This document shows positions 19,031 through 28,723 of a stretch of 64,000 nucleotides of DNA, in pieces. Origin of the DNA: Halalkalibacter okhensis (GTDB lineage Bacteria > Bacillota > Bacilli > Bacillales > Bacillaceae_D). The notes under the pieces are model-generated. The model searched no databases, was not told the DNA's origin, and saw only the letters and a list, made by a program, of their open reading frames with translations. Position numbers and translations under genes: made by a program. Where the stretch lies: NCBI RefSeq assembly GCF_000787375.1, contig NZ_JRJU01000018.1:1-64000 (forward strand), given 5' to 3'. Numbering within the stretch: position 1 is the first letter of the stretch; every line of letters starts with the position of its first letter.

Positions 19031-20542
19031 TCACCTTAACGAATGCCTAAATTCACTTGGAGTAATCCCTTCCCTCTTTTTAAAAACCTTAATAAAATAT
19101 TTATCATTTTGATAACCCACCGAATCGGATATTTCATATATTTTTAAGTATGGATTCTTGAGTAATTCTTTTGCTTTCTCAATTCGAATCTTCATCAAAT
19201 AATCGGTGATCGTCTCATCATATTCCTGCTTAAATTTTCTCGAAATATACTCTCTACTTAAAAAGAAGCGCTCAGCAATTTCCTGGAGCTTAATATCCTT
19301 TTGATAATTCTTTCTTATATATTCTTCAATCATTTGAACGCTATTTTTTTCTTTTTGAAACTTACATCCTGATACCATCTTGATCAGATGATGAAATTCC
19401 TTTTTCTTTTCATCCTTGAATTTCGCAAAGGAAAATCGACCGCCCTGTTTCCAATAATGAATTCCTTTGTACAATAAATCACGCTTCTTAAGCTCGTATT
19501 CTTTTAACCAGTGCTCTTTCAGTATAGCAAATTGTGATTCCCAAACATGGAGCTGTTCAAAGGATAAATATCCGTTCTCTTCAAAGATGGAAAATATTCG
19601 CTCTAATATTTCGTTCATTTGCTCTATACTTCCACTCTGAATCGCCCATTTGATTTCCTCTGAATAATCTAAAAGATAGACTGATGGAATTGGATCCACT
19701 CCTTGTATCGTATTCTTGTAGAGATTATAACTTTTTAACTTGTTGCTGGCAGATTCATATGCCTGTTTGCAACTAGTATGTGGCTCTCCAACGATGATTT
19801 TGCAACCCCATTTTTGATGAATGGTTTGAATCACATTCCTAGCAGTTGTTTGTCCCCATAACAGCAGGACTAATTCCTCTTCCTTATTGATGTTTCGAAA
19901 CGCTATACCTTTACGACCAAGAATCTCATTACACACAGATAACACGGAGGAAAAAATACGTTCTTCATCTCGTTCATGATGCAATGCCACAACTATTTTC
20001 ATTGGTAGAATGGCAATCGTACAAGGTTGTTTCGCTATATGTGGACCGCAATCTCTTTCCAATTGCTCAATTAAACGGCTTGAGAGTTTCTCCTCGTTTA
20101 GTGCATTGGAAAGAAGGTGATCCCAAATCACTTTGTCGTTTTCTTTTATAGATAATCTATTTTGATTCTGTTTATGCCATTCTGTAACAGCACGAGCCAA
20201 CGCTTCATTCAGCTCATTTTGATTTATCGGTTTTAATAGATAATCAAACCCACCATAGGTAATCGCATGTTTTGTATATTTAAAATCATCATAGCCGCTT
20301 ACTACGATCGTTTTCGCATGTAAATTGGATGAGTGAATCCATTTTAATAAATTAATTCCATCACACCTTGGCATGTTCATATCTGTAAAAATAATTTCAG
20401 GTTGATGCTCAGAAATTAATTGAATGGCTTCATTTCCATCTGCAGCTTCCATAATGGTGTCTACGCCAAATTTTGCCCATTCTGCTAAGAGCATTAATCC
20501 TTCACGAACATGTTTTTCATCATCCACGATGATTGCTTTCAT
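19031..20542 (-). CDS. YesN-type response regulator with AraC output
   Basis: 503-residue regulator. The receiver begins MKAIIVDDEKHVREG and has the phospho-acceptor Asp in IIFTDMNMPRCDG near residue 54 and the KPI Lys near 103. A variable middle of about 270 residues follows. The C-terminal AraC domain has IKLQEIAERFFLSREYISRKFK and YEISDSVGYQNDKYFIKVFK with TPSEFR. GGAGG lies nine bases before ATG 20542, preferred over GTG 20551. It overlaps the kinase gene by 23 bp. In Bacillus such YesM/YesN pairs activate an adjacent sugar ABC importer, here the genes at 22388-25529. Confidence 0.92.
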   Translation of the reverse strand: MKAIIVDDEKHVREGLMLLAEWAKFGVDTIMEAADGNEAIQLISEHQPEIIFTDMNMPRCDGINLLKWIHSSNLHAKTIVVSGYDDFKYTKHAITYGGFDYLLKPINQNELNEALARAVTEWHKQNQNRLSIKENDKVIWDHLLSNALNEEKLSSRLIEQLERDCGPHIAKQPCTIAILPMKIVVALHHERDEERIFSSVLSVCNEILGRKGIAFRNINKEEELVLLLWGQTTARNVIQTIHQKWGCKIIVGEPHTSCKQAYESASNKLKSYNLYKNTIQGVDPIPSVYLLDYSEEIKWAIQSGSIEQMNEILERIFSIFEENGYLSFEQLHVWESQFAILKEHWLKEYELKKRDLLYKGIHYWKQGGRFSFAKFKDEKKKEFHHLIKMVSGCKFQKEKNSVQMIEEYIRKNYQKDIKLQEIAERFFLSREYISRKFKQEYDETITDYLMKIRIEKAKELLKNPYLKIYEISDSVGYQNDKYFIKVFKKREGITPSEFRHSLR

Positions 20543-22292
20543 GTAAATCACCCTCCAATTCTAACGGCAGCTTTATTGTCACTTGAACCCCACCTGAGCT
20601 GCGATTTTGAATTTTGAAACTCACCAGATCAGAATAATAAAGCTTGAGACGAGCGTACACATTTTTTAGACCAATTGACGACCCGCCTTTTGCAGTATGA
20701 ACCTTATGATAAAGGTGATCCTGTATTTCCTTTAAACGTGTTTGAGGTATTCCCACACCGTTATCACGAATAACTATAAATAAATAAGATTCCTTCTTCT
20801 TACAAATGATCTTAATTTCTCCTAGTCTGTCTCTCGTATCAAAGCCGTGCTTGAAATAGTTCTCAATGATTGGCTGCAAGATCATCTTCGGCACTTCAAT
20901 GTTTAGCGCATCTTCTTCTACCTCTACACTATAATGTAGATCTTCTCCAAACCGTTGCTTTTGTAAGAGAAGGTACGATTTTGTATAATTGATCTCTTTC
21001 TCTAATGGAACGATATCTTCATCCATATTCATGCTATATCTCATGATTTGTGATAAATCCGTTAGAGAAGAATACACCTCTGGAACTTTGCTTTTTAACG
21101 CCATCGTTCCAATAGATTGCAAGGTGTTATATAGAAAATGTGGATTTATTTGTGAATGCAGCACTTTTAATTGATTTGTTTTATTTTCGAGTTCAAGCTT
21201 GTATTCTCGATTAATGAGTTGATTGATCTTTTCAATCATCATTTTAAATCTCTGTCCTAATAGACCAATCTCATCATTACCAAGTGATTGAAACTGAACT
21301 TGCATATTCCCTTTTTCAACTTCCTTAATATTTTGTACAAGAACTCTAATAGGTGACGTTATTTTAAAGGAAACAAAGAAAGTTGCCAAAATAACTAATA
21401 TCAATCCGATAACTCCAAATAATATATTAATGGCCGCAACACCGTATGCGCTTTCATATAAAGTAGTATGCGGAATTCTTTTGACCAGTAGCCAACTGCC
21501 GGTAGCATCAGAAAGGCGATCAAAGACGACCACACCTTGAAAAGTTGAATCTTTCCACTCTATTGTTCCACTTTGTTCCTCAGACTCAATGATCTCATTA
21601 ATCCAATTGTTATTTTGATCGCTTAGTTCTTCTATCGTTGAATGATAAATGAATTCAGCTTCAGGTGTCATAATATAAAATTCTTCCGTACTGTTGTTAA
21701 AAAGGTAATGACTCATTTCATTTATTTTTCCTGGCCTAATCTCTAACGTAATATAGGCGAGAATCTGACTTGCTGGCACATTTCGAAATGCCCGGTGAAT
21801 CAAAATAGAATCGTCTGTTGATTCAATAAATATATTATTTGGGTTGTTTTTAGCCCTTTCATAAGCCTCGATATTCGTATCTACTTGCTTTGAATAAACA
21901 AGCGTAGATCGTCTTGACAATGAAACCATCTGCTGATCGCTAACAATAGCCATGTTAACTTGGGTAATACTATCATCACTATATAACAGAGCTCGTAATA
22001 CGTTGTGCACTGTTCCCATCGACAGATAATCATTGTTACTATACGTGTTTCGTAAATAACTCATAAAATCAGGATTGCTATAAAAAGACAACGTATAATT
22101 ATTTAATTCTCTTAAATAGTTTTCTATATTTACCTTTCCTTGATAGAGCAAATTAACATTTTCCTCTATTGTTTGATCCTTCAATGATTCCTTTGTATAA
22201 ATATAGGTCACCACAATTGAACTACCAAAAGGGATAATCGTTATTAATAATAATAGAACAATGAGTTTATTTCTTATGCTTGTTTTAAACAA
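20520..22292 (-). CDS. YesM-type sensor histidine kinase
   Basis: 590-residue membrane kinase. A first transmembrane helix lies near residues 10-30 and a second near 285-308, bracketing an extracellular Cache-like sensor. HAMP follows (ITSPIRVLVQNIKEVEKGN). The His_kinase block LKVLHSQINPHFLYNTLQSIGTMA carries the phospho-His, and the ATPase domain shows NYFKHGFDTRD and DNGVGIP. Translation probably starts at TTG, with GGGGGAG six bases upstream. It should sense the sugar or its binding protein outside and phosphorylate the YesN-like partner encoded just downstream. Confidence 0.92.
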   Translation of the reverse strand: MFKTSIRNKLIVLLLLITIIPFGSSIVVTYIYTKESLKDQTIEENVNLLYQGKVNIENYLRELNNYTLSFYSNPDFMSYLRNTYSNNDYLSMGTVHNVLRALLYSDDSITQVNMAIVSDQQMVSLSRRSTLVYSKQVDTNIEAYERAKNNPNNIFIESTDDSILIHRAFRNVPASQILAYITLEIRPGKINEMSHYLFNNSTEEFYIMTPEAEFIYHSTIEELSDQNNNWINEIIESEEQSGTIEWKDSTFQGVVVFDRLSDATGSWLLVKRIPHTTLYESAYGVAAINILFGVIGLILVILATFFVSFKITSPIRVLVQNIKEVEKGNMQVQFQSLGNDEIGLLGQRFKMMIEKINQLINREYKLELENKTNQLKVLHSQINPHFLYNTLQSIGTMALKSKVPEVYSSLTDLSQIMRYSMNMDEDIVPLEKEINYTKSYLLLQKQRFGEDLHYSVEVEEDALNIEVPKMILQPIIENYFKHGFDTRDRLGEIKIICKKKESYLFIVIRDNGVGIPQTRLKEIQDHLYHKVHTAKGGSSIGLKNVYARLKLYYSDLVSFKIQNRSSGGVQVTIKLPLELEGDLHESNHRG

Positions 22293-22340
22293 CGATATCT
22301 CCCCCGAAGCTTGTATTTCTACCTTGAGTATAAAGCAGAA

Positions 22341-22366
22341 AGCATATCTACGTATAGATATGCTTC
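22341..22366 (-). terminator. Hairpin between the binding protein and kinase genes
   Basis: AAGCATATCT / AGATATGCTT, a perfect 10-bp stem with a six-base loop, 22 bp after the binding-protein stop. No strong T-run follows on the minus strand, so it may be a partial terminator or mRNA-stabilising hairpin that keeps kinase levels low. Confidence 0.5.
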
Positions 22367-22387
22367 ATACATTTATAAAACTACTTT

Positions 22388-23683
22388 TTATTTTAAGCTG
22401 TCCCATGTAGCTTGGAATTTTTCTAATACTTCTTCATACTCAATTTGTCCTGCTACATATTCTTGAATCGTTGCAGCAAAATCTTGGTTGGCACCATCTG
22501 GCCACATGAACCATGTCCAAGGAATCGTTTGCTCTGCCATAGAGTACTCAAGGATCGATTCTCCTAATGCGCCTAATCCTGATGGTTCGATATTATCAAA
22601 TGCAGGGATGAAGGCAAATTCTTCTGTCATATAACGTTGACCAGTCTCAGACGATACCATCCAGTCTAACAATAATTTTGCTTCTTCTAGATTCTCTGAG
22701 TTTTTGTTAATAGCCCAGTTATTTGGAACGCCAACTGGAATGGCATGTGCTTCTGCTTCATCATTTAATGGAATTGGAAGAAACGCCATATTCATATCAG
22801 GATTGATTTGGTAAATCATATTCTCCGTCCAGTTTCCTTGTTGAAGCATGGCTGTTTCACCTGAAGCAAACAATGTAACTTGTGTATTATAGTCCGTTGT
22901 TAACGGATTTGCATTTCCATAAGCGATTTCCGTGTCAATCACTTGCTTAAATTCTTCAAAATGCTTGTTTCCAACAAATGTTTCTGTTCCTTCAGATAAT
23001 CCTTCAATAAAAGCAGCAGGGTCATCTTGTTGTGCAAATGGGATGTTTAATAAATGTTGACCAATTACCCACCACTCACCATAACCAGCTGCAAAAGCGG
23101 TAATTCCATTTTCCTCTAACTTTTCTACTGCAGCTTGCAATTCAGACATCGTTGTTGGAACTTCGGTAATACCCGCTTGTTCAAACAAATCTTTGTTATA
23201 AGCAAATCCATAGCCTTCCAAGTTAACAGGCATTCCGTAAAGATTTCCATCCTCATCGGTCATCGGTACCGTTCCAATTGGTAATAAATGATCAACCCAA
23301 GGCTCATTCGAAAGATCAGCTAAATGCTCTTTCCAAAGTTCTAACTCATTAAATCCACCGTTATTAAAGATATCTGGTTTTTCTCCAGAAGCAAATTTCG
23401 CTTTTAACGCTGCACCATAATCGGCACCACCACCAACTGTTTCAAGCTTGACTTTAATATTTGGGTGCTCAGCTTCAAATTCATTTAACATTTCTTGTAG
23501 CTGATCTGCAATCTCAACTTTAAATTGGAAGAAATTTAATGTTACAACCTCATCGCTACTGCCTGAGTCTGTATTGTCCCCTCCAGCAGTATCAGTAGAA
23601 CTCTCTTGATTATTTGATGAACAACCCGCGATCAGACCAACTGCCATCAACATCGACACACATAACATTAAGAAACGTTTCAT
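22388..23683 (-). CDS. Carbohydrate ABC transporter substrate-binding lipoprotein
   Basis: 431-residue family-1 extracellular solute-binding protein. The lipoprotein signal MKRFLMLCVSMLMAVGLIAGC puts the lipid Cys at 21, followed by a Ser/Asn/Asp linker. Family blocks include KFASGEKPDIFNNGG, YGMPVNLEGYGFAYNKDLFEQAGI and WMVSSETGQRYM. The frame opens eight codons earlier, but GGGAGG lies just before this ATG. It is downstream of both permease genes, an unusual order. The ligand is probably an oligosaccharide. No ATPase is encoded here, so the shared MsmX-type ATPase is expected to power the importer. Confidence 0.9.
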   Translation of the reverse strand: MKRFLMLCVSMLMAVGLIAGCSSNNQESSTDTAGGDNTDSGSSDEVVTLNFFQFKVEIADQLQEMLNEFEAEHPNIKVKLETVGGGADYGAALKAKFASGEKPDIFNNGGFNELELWKEHLADLSNEPWVDHLLPIGTVPMTDEDGNLYGMPVNLEGYGFAYNKDLFEQAGITEVPTTMSELQAAVEKLEENGITAFAAGYGEWWVIGQHLLNIPFAQQDDPAAFIEGLSEGTETFVGNKHFEEFKQVIDTEIAYGNANPLTTDYNTQVTLFASGETAMLQQGNWTENMIYQINPDMNMAFLPIPLNDEAEAHAIPVGVPNNWAINKNSENLEEAKLLLDWMVSSETGQRYMTEEFAFIPAFDNIEPSGLGALGESILEYSMAEQTIPWTWFMWPDGANQDFAATIQEYVAGQIEYEEVLEKFQATWDSLK

Positions 23684-23763
23684 TGTAATTGCCTCCCTAA
23701 TCCCCATTTTAATTTCTTATTTATACTTTTTTGCAGCAGTTGCTACAAAATTAGTAACCAACT

Positions 23764-24585
23764 CTACTTAATCGAACCTGAAGCAATCCCTTTAATAATG
23801 TGCTTTTGTAAGAATAAGAAGAAAATAATCACTGGTGTAATCCCAAGCACTAATGCTGCTAATCCCATATCCCACTGTTTGGTATATTGAGCAAAGAATG
23901 AACTTGTTGCAAGTGGAATCGTTCTTAGCGATGCATCTTGTAATACTAAAAGCGGTAACAAGTAATCATTCCAAATCCATAGTGTATTTAAAATAATGAC
24001 TGTTACAGTAATCGGCTTTAATAGCGGGAACACGATTCTCCAAAAGAGACCAAACTGCGAACACCCATCAATCCGCGCTGACTCCTCCACTTCAATCGGA
24101 ACCGTTTTCACAAATCCGTGGTAAAGGAAAAGGGAGAGCGGGACTCCAAAGCCAAAGTACATGATAATGATTCCAGGTATACTATTCATAATCCCTAACA
24201 TCCCACCTAGCTTGACAAGTGGAATCATGACCGTTTGGAACGGGATCACCATCGCAGATACAAATAAGACAAACAAAATTTTACTGAATTTCCCTGGTGT
24301 TCGAACCATTTTCCAAGCAGCCATCGAACTGATGACAACAAGACCAATATTGCTGAACACGGTAATAACAAGTGAGTTAAAAAACGCTCTTGGGAAGTCT
24401 AGAATCTGCCAAACCTTAACATAGTTTGAGAATAACCATTCACTTGGTAATGCAGCAGCATCTATTAAAATTTCAGAGAAACCTTTTAATGAGTTAACAA
24501 TAACGAAATAGAAAGGAACGAGAAAGACGATAGCGATACAAATGGCGATAATTTCTAAAACAAACGTTTTTTTCGTATATTTCAC
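23764..24585 (-). CDS. Carbohydrate ABC transporter permease (MalG-type)
   Basis: 273-residue six-helix permease. The EAA-loop ESARIDGCSQFGLFWRIVFPLLKP near 185-208 identifies it as an inner-membrane subunit of a CUT1 importer, and FNSLVITVFSNIGLVVISSMAAW is a typical TM segment. It starts at GTG, overlapping the upstream permease stop by one base (TAGTG), so the two are coupled. Confidence 0.92.
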   Translation of the reverse strand: MKYTKKTFVLEIIAICIAIVFLVPFYFVIVNSLKGFSEILIDAAALPSEWLFSNYVKVWQILDFPRAFFNSLVITVFSNIGLVVISSMAAWKMVRTPGKFSKILFVLFVSAMVIPFQTVMIPLVKLGGMLGIMNSIPGIIIMYFGFGVPLSLFLYHGFVKTVPIEVEESARIDGCSQFGLFWRIVFPLLKPITVTVIILNTLWIWNDYLLPLLVLQDASLRTIPLATSSFFAQYTKQWDMGLAALVLGITPVIIFFLFLQKHIIKGIASGSIK

Positions 24586-25529
24586 TACGCCTCAACCTCC
24601 TTCTTCTTCGTAATCATAACTTGAACCGTTGTGAAAATGGCAACAATTAAAAAGAATAAAATCGACTTTGCGGAACCTATGCCATAGTTATTATTAGTAA
24701 AGGCTTCTTGATAAATATTAATTGCAACCGATTGAGTAGAGTTAAATGGCCCTCCACCCGTTAATGATAAATTCAAATCAAATATCTTAAACGCCATAGA
24801 GATTGTTAAAAAGAAACAAATGGTAAACGCAGGAAGTATCAATGGAATAATAATTTTTCTTAACATCGTAAAGGCATTGGCACCATCGATTTTTGCTGCT
24901 TCAAGTAAGGATGTATCAACTCCTTGCAATGCTGCGATATAGATAACCATCATATATCCACTGATTTGCCAAGCAAATACGATCACAATTCCCCAAAAAG
25001 CTGTCGTCGCATCCCCTAACCAAGGCTTGAGGAAAAAAGAAATATTCGTTAATTCTCCAATGGCTGCAAATCCTCTTACAAAAATAAACTGCCAGATAAA
25101 CCCTAATAATAAACCACCAATAACATTTGGGATAAAGAATGCCGTTCTTAATAAGTTTCGCGTCTTTAAAGCTGTATTTAAGATCAATGCAAACGAAAAA
25201 CCTATTATATTACTAATCAAAACGGCTGCAAACATAAACTTTGTCGTAAAGAGAAATGAGTCAAAAAACCGTTGGTCATTCGTGAATATTCGTTTGTAAT
25301 TCTCAAATCCTACCCACTCAATGGAAGAACTAATTCCATTCCACGACGTAAATGAATAATAGATGCCCATTAAAAATGGAATGATTTGAATAACAATAAA
25401 AAATAAAATTGCAGGCCCTACAAATGCCGCATACGACAAGACTTTCTTTAGCTTCACTTTTCTAGTAGATGCACTCTCTACCTTTGAATCCGCTTTCGCT
25501 TTTTTCGTTGCTACAGTTGATTCCACCAA
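24585..25529 (-). CDS. Carbohydrate ABC transporter permease (MalF-type)
   Basis: 314-residue permease. After a Lys-rich cytoplasmic N-terminus the first helix is AAFVGPAILFFIVIQIIPFL. The EAA-loop is LLEAAKIDGANAFTMLRKIIIPLILP near 210-235, with FDLNLSLTGGGP after it. First gene of the leftward sugar importer unit. It starts at TTG or the following GTG behind AAGGTGGTGAG. A full cre match lies 18 bp upstream, so catabolite repression of the operon by CcpA is likely. Confidence 0.92.
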   Translation of the reverse strand: MVESTVATKKAKADSKVESASTRKVKLKKVLSYAAFVGPAILFFIVIQIIPFLMGIYYSFTSWNGISSSIEWVGFENYKRIFTNDQRFFDSFLFTTKFMFAAVLISNIIGFSFALILNTALKTRNLLRTAFFIPNVIGGLLLGFIWQFIFVRGFAAIGELTNISFFLKPWLGDATTAFWGIVIVFAWQISGYMMVIYIAALQGVDTSLLEAAKIDGANAFTMLRKIIIPLILPAFTICFFLTISMAFKIFDLNLSLTGGGPFNSTQSVAINIYQEAFTNNNYGIGSAKSILFFLIVAIFTTVQVMITKKKEVEA

Positions 25530-25546
25530 TGCTCACCACCTTGTTT

Positions 25547-25560
25547 TGTAACCGCTTTCT
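25547..25560. promoter_or_regulatory. cre site upstream of the sugar ABC importer
   Basis: TGTAACCGCTTTCT, preceded by T, matches WTGNAANCGNWNNCW at every fixed position. It is 18 bp before the first permease start, a roadblock position for CcpA. Confidence 0.65.
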
Positions 25561-25672
25561 TGATTCTTATTATAGAATGAAGCAATAAGAGTTAATAGTA
25601 ACGATATTGACGTATAAGGTGTACTATTGTGACATGATGAATAATTCAATTAACTTTTCCTACAAAAAACAA

Positions 25673-25696
25673 CACGCATCTTTGGCTAGATGCGTG
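25673..25696 (-). terminator. Terminator of the tartrate/malate-type dehydrogenase gene
   Basis: Perfect stem CACGCATCT / AGATGCGTG, loop six bases, followed on the minus strand by TTGTTTTTTG. It lies 16 bp past the stop at 25712. Confidence 0.85.
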
Positions 25697-25711
25697 CGTT
25701 ATTAAGGATAT

Positions 25712-26770
25712 TTAATATAATCGTAGCTTTTCAATGATATGATCAACCACTTCTTTCGTATTCGCTGTTCCACCAAGGTCTCTTGTTTTGATCCCCTCTC
25801 CAATTGTTTCTTTGATGGCTCTTAATAACAATTGACCTAGCTCTTCTAGCCCTAGGTGATCAAGCATCATTTGTGCTGTCCATAGCTGCCCGATTGGATT
25901 AGCAGTTCCTGTTCCAATAATATCCGGTGCAGAGCCGTGTACGGGTTCAAACATTGATGGATACTTGCCATTCAGGTTAATGTTAGCAGCTGGGGCGATT
26001 CCGATACTTCCCATGATCGAGGCTCCTAAATCAGTTAGAATATCCCCAAATAAGTTACTCGCTACAATCACGTCAAAATGTTGTGGTTTTGAAACCAAAA
26101 ATGCAGCTAGAGCATCAATATGATTGGTTTCCGTTTCAATTGTTGGCCAATCATGACCAACCTCGTGAAAAACTTGATCCCAAAATGGCATGCTATGAAC
26201 AATCCCATTTGATTTCGTTGCACTTGTAACCCGTCCTCTTCGTTTCTGCGCCAAATCAAACGCATAACGAATCGTTCTTTCCGTTGCCTTACGAGTGAAG
26301 ATAGCATTTTGGATCGCAATCTCGTCATCCCCGCTGTGAATTCTACCTCCTACTTCACTATATTCTCCTTCGCTATTTTCACGAACAACGACAAAATCAA
26401 AATGGTTCGGTTCGGCTAATGGTGATTTGACTCCTTCAATATATTGAGCAGGACGAATGTTAATCACTTGTTCACACTCACGGCGAATCTTAATTAAAAG
26501 ACCCCACAGAGAAACATGATCAGGAACAAGCTTCGGATTCCCAACAGCCCCTAAATAAATCGCATCCGTTTGATGTAACCTTGCCATCCCATCATCAGGC
26601 ATCATCACGCTGTGTTCAAGGTAATATTCACAACTCCACGGATGATTTTCATATTGAAATGTTACTCCCCCATGAAGATCAGCTAATGTATCTAGAACTC
26701 GTAACGTTTCAGGGACGACTTCCTTACCAATCCCATCCCCAGGTATTACTGAAATTTTTAGCTTTTTCAT
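25712..26770 (-). CDS. Tartrate / D-malate dehydrogenase family protein (IPMDH-like)
   Basis: 352-residue beta-decarboxylating dehydrogenase. ISVIPGDGIGKEVVPETLRVL at the start, LGAVGNPKLVPDHVSLWGLLIKIRR near 75-100 and SNLFGDILTDLGASIMGSIGIAP near 235-257 are typical. The DHVSLWGLL block separates tartrate/D-malate dehydrogenases (TtuC, DmlA, YcsA) from 3-isopropylmalate dehydrogenase. It needs NAD and Mg/Mn and gives a 2-keto acid plus CO2. The frame extends to 26824, but GGAGGAGAGAG precedes ATG 26770. It follows the DASS carrier by 120 bp, suggesting uptake and oxidation of tartrate or D-malate. Confidence 0.87.
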   Translation of the reverse strand: MKKLKISVIPGDGIGKEVVPETLRVLDTLADLHGGVTFQYENHPWSCEYYLEHSVMMPDDGMARLHQTDAIYLGAVGNPKLVPDHVSLWGLLIKIRRECEQVINIRPAQYIEGVKSPLAEPNHFDFVVVRENSEGEYSEVGGRIHSGDDEIAIQNAIFTRKATERTIRYAFDLAQKRRGRVTSATKSNGIVHSMPFWDQVFHEVGHDWPTIETETNHIDALAAFLVSKPQHFDVIVASNLFGDILTDLGASIMGSIGIAPAANINLNGKYPSMFEPVHGSAPDIIGTGTANPIGQLWTAQMMLDHLGLEELGQLLLRAIKETIGEGIKTRDLGGTANTKEVVDHIIEKLRLY

Positions 26771-26890
26771 ATGCACTCTCTCCTCCATAACCATAAAGGG
26801 ATAGATTCTAGTTTCATAATACATACATATTATGAGCAGCTATACTCTATCCCTTTCTATCTTTGTAGTTTCCTTTTTTAAGGTCGTAAC

Positions 26891-28534
26891 TTAAGATCTA
26901 AACTCCGAAGGATAAACCGTTAAGTCAACACCCCATAACACTGGAAGTAAGAAGTATACTGCCAATGTGATCAACACGATGGACAAGATGTTAATCCAAA
27001 ACCCATTTTTCACCATCTCAATGATTCTCAATTTACCTGAAGCAAATATAATCGCATTCGGTGGTGTTCCTACAGGTAACATAAAAGCACAGTTTGCTGC
27101 AATTGCTGCTGGAACCATTAAAGCAAAAGGGTGAATTCCAAGTGCTAATCCCAAAGCAGCTAATACTGGTAAAATCATCGTTGCCGTTGCTGTATTAGAA
27201 GTAATTTCAGTTAAGAACAATACAAGAGCTGTTGTAAGAGCAATGATTAAGATGAAATTCACACCTTCTAAAACCGTTAATTGTCCACCGATCCAATCAG
27301 CCAAACCTGATTCACGGAACCCGGCCGCAATGGCTAAACCTCCACCAAATAGCAGCAAAATTCCCCAAGGAACATCTCTAGATACATTCCAATCTAGTAT
27401 GCGCCCTCCTTTATTAATAGAAGGAATGAGAAACAATAACGCTGCGGCAAATATTGCAATCATCGTATCATTAAGACCTGGAATGGTCATAATTTGCCCT
27501 TCCCACAAAAACGTTCTTGTAATCCACATGAAAGCAGCAAATATAAATACAATTAAAACCGCAGTCTCTTCAAAGCTAATTTTTCCAAGCTTCTTCTTTT
27601 CGTTTTCAATAAGCGACTTTCCTCCAGGTAACTCCTTTAACTTCATTGGGTGAGCTACCTTAGTCAAGAACAACCAACTACTAATTAATAAAATAACTAC
27701 AATCGGCGCCGCAAAGAATAACCATGAAGCAAAAGAAATTTGAACGCCGAACAGCTCTTGTACAGTTGCTGCAAGAATAATATTAGGCGGTGTACCAATT
27801 AACGTACCTAATCCACCAATAGTCCCCGCATAACCAATACCAAAAATTAAAACCTTCGAAAACTTTTCTTCTTCCTTTGCCAAATGTTCTTTATTTTTAA
27901 AGGCTTGTGCGACTTGATACGTAATCGCCGTTCCAATCGGAAGCATCATCATAACAGCCGCCGTGTTTGATACCCACATAGACAAAAAGCCTGTCGCAGC
28001 CATAAAACCAAAAACAATGCGCGCTGGACTCGTACCAATAAACGAAATAATATTTAGCGCAATTCGTTTATGAAGATTCCATCTCTCCATCGCAAGTGCA
28101 ATAAGAAATCCACCTAAGAATAAGAAAATAATTGGGTTTCCATAAGCAGCGGTTACGGTATCCCCATTTAGTGCTCCCGTAATAGGTAATAAAATAATTG
28201 GCAAAAGCGACGTAGCTGGAATGGGAATCGCTTCAGTGATCCACCACGTTGCCACCCATAAAGTTGTAGCTAAAACCATTCGTCCTTCATAACTTAATCC
28301 TTCCGGAAAGAAGAAAAGAACAACAGCGAAAAAGAGTAATGGACCTAGGATCAACCCCACCTTTTGCGAGGGTTTATAACTTGGAGGTTTTTGTTGATCA
28401 GACTCACTCTTATCCTGTTCAACCACATTCAATTTTTTATTAGTTCTCACTGGTAAAGAAAACAAAAGAAGCTTTTTGGATTGGTTATGTGAATGCCACA
28501 ATTGGTTCCAAACTGAAACAATACTGGACCTCAT
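26891..28534 (-). CDS. DASS-family dicarboxylate:Na+ symporter
   Basis: 547-residue carrier of the SLC13/DASS (SdcS) family with about 11-14 membrane segments. The two substrate/Na+ hairpins are visible: MWVSNTAAVMMMLPIG near 185-200 with TLIGTPPNIILA, and EITSNTATATMILPVLA near 455-470 with LPVGTPPNAIIFASG. An unusual hydrophilic N-terminal extension of about 65 residues precedes the first helix. GGGGGAATTTAG stands before the ATG. It imports succinate, malate, fumarate or tartrate with Na+. The two-component pair downstream (28724-30977, same strand but upstream in transcription) is the likely activator. Confidence 0.92.
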   Translation of the reverse strand: MRSSIVSVWNQLWHSHNQSKKLLLFSLPVRTNKKLNVVEQDKSESDQQKPPSYKPSQKVGLILGPLLFFAVVLFFFPEGLSYEGRMVLATTLWVATWWITEAIPIPATSLLPIILLPITGALNGDTVTAAYGNPIIFLFLGGFLIALAMERWNLHKRIALNIISFIGTSPARIVFGFMAATGFLSMWVSNTAAVMMMLPIGTAITYQVAQAFKNKEHLAKEEEKFSKVLIFGIGYAGTIGGLGTLIGTPPNIILAATVQELFGVQISFASWLFFAAPIVVILLISSWLFLTKVAHPMKLKELPGGKSLIENEKKKLGKISFEETAVLIVFIFAAFMWITRTFLWEGQIMTIPGLNDTMIAIFAAALLFLIPSINKGGRILDWNVSRDVPWGILLLFGGGLAIAAGFRESGLADWIGGQLTVLEGVNFILIIALTTALVLFLTEITSNTATATMILPVLAALGLALGIHPFALMVPAAIAANCAFMLPVGTPPNAIIFASGKLRIIEMVKNGFWINILSIVLITLAVYFLLPVLWGVDLTVYPSEFRS

Positions 28535-28613
28535 CTAAATTCCCCCTATCTAAATTTGAGCTAAATCGTCAACCAAACAGAACATACTACCTGGTTGTTT
28601 AATTATTCTGATT

Positions 28614-28627
28614 ATAAAGCGCTTTCA
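28614..28627. promoter_or_regulatory. cre-like site upstream of the DASS carrier
   Basis: On the minus strand TGAAAGCGCTTTAT fits the cre consensus but for A instead of C at the thirteenth base; the central AAAGCGCTTT is palindromic. It is 80 bp before the carrier start. Confidence 0.5.
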
Positions 28628-28723
28628 AATTTACAACAATAAAAAGTGCTTACTGCTCTTTTTGGTCTTTTTGATCTCCGCAGTGCACCTTTCTAAAAAT
28701 CCATACTAAAAACACCCAAATCA

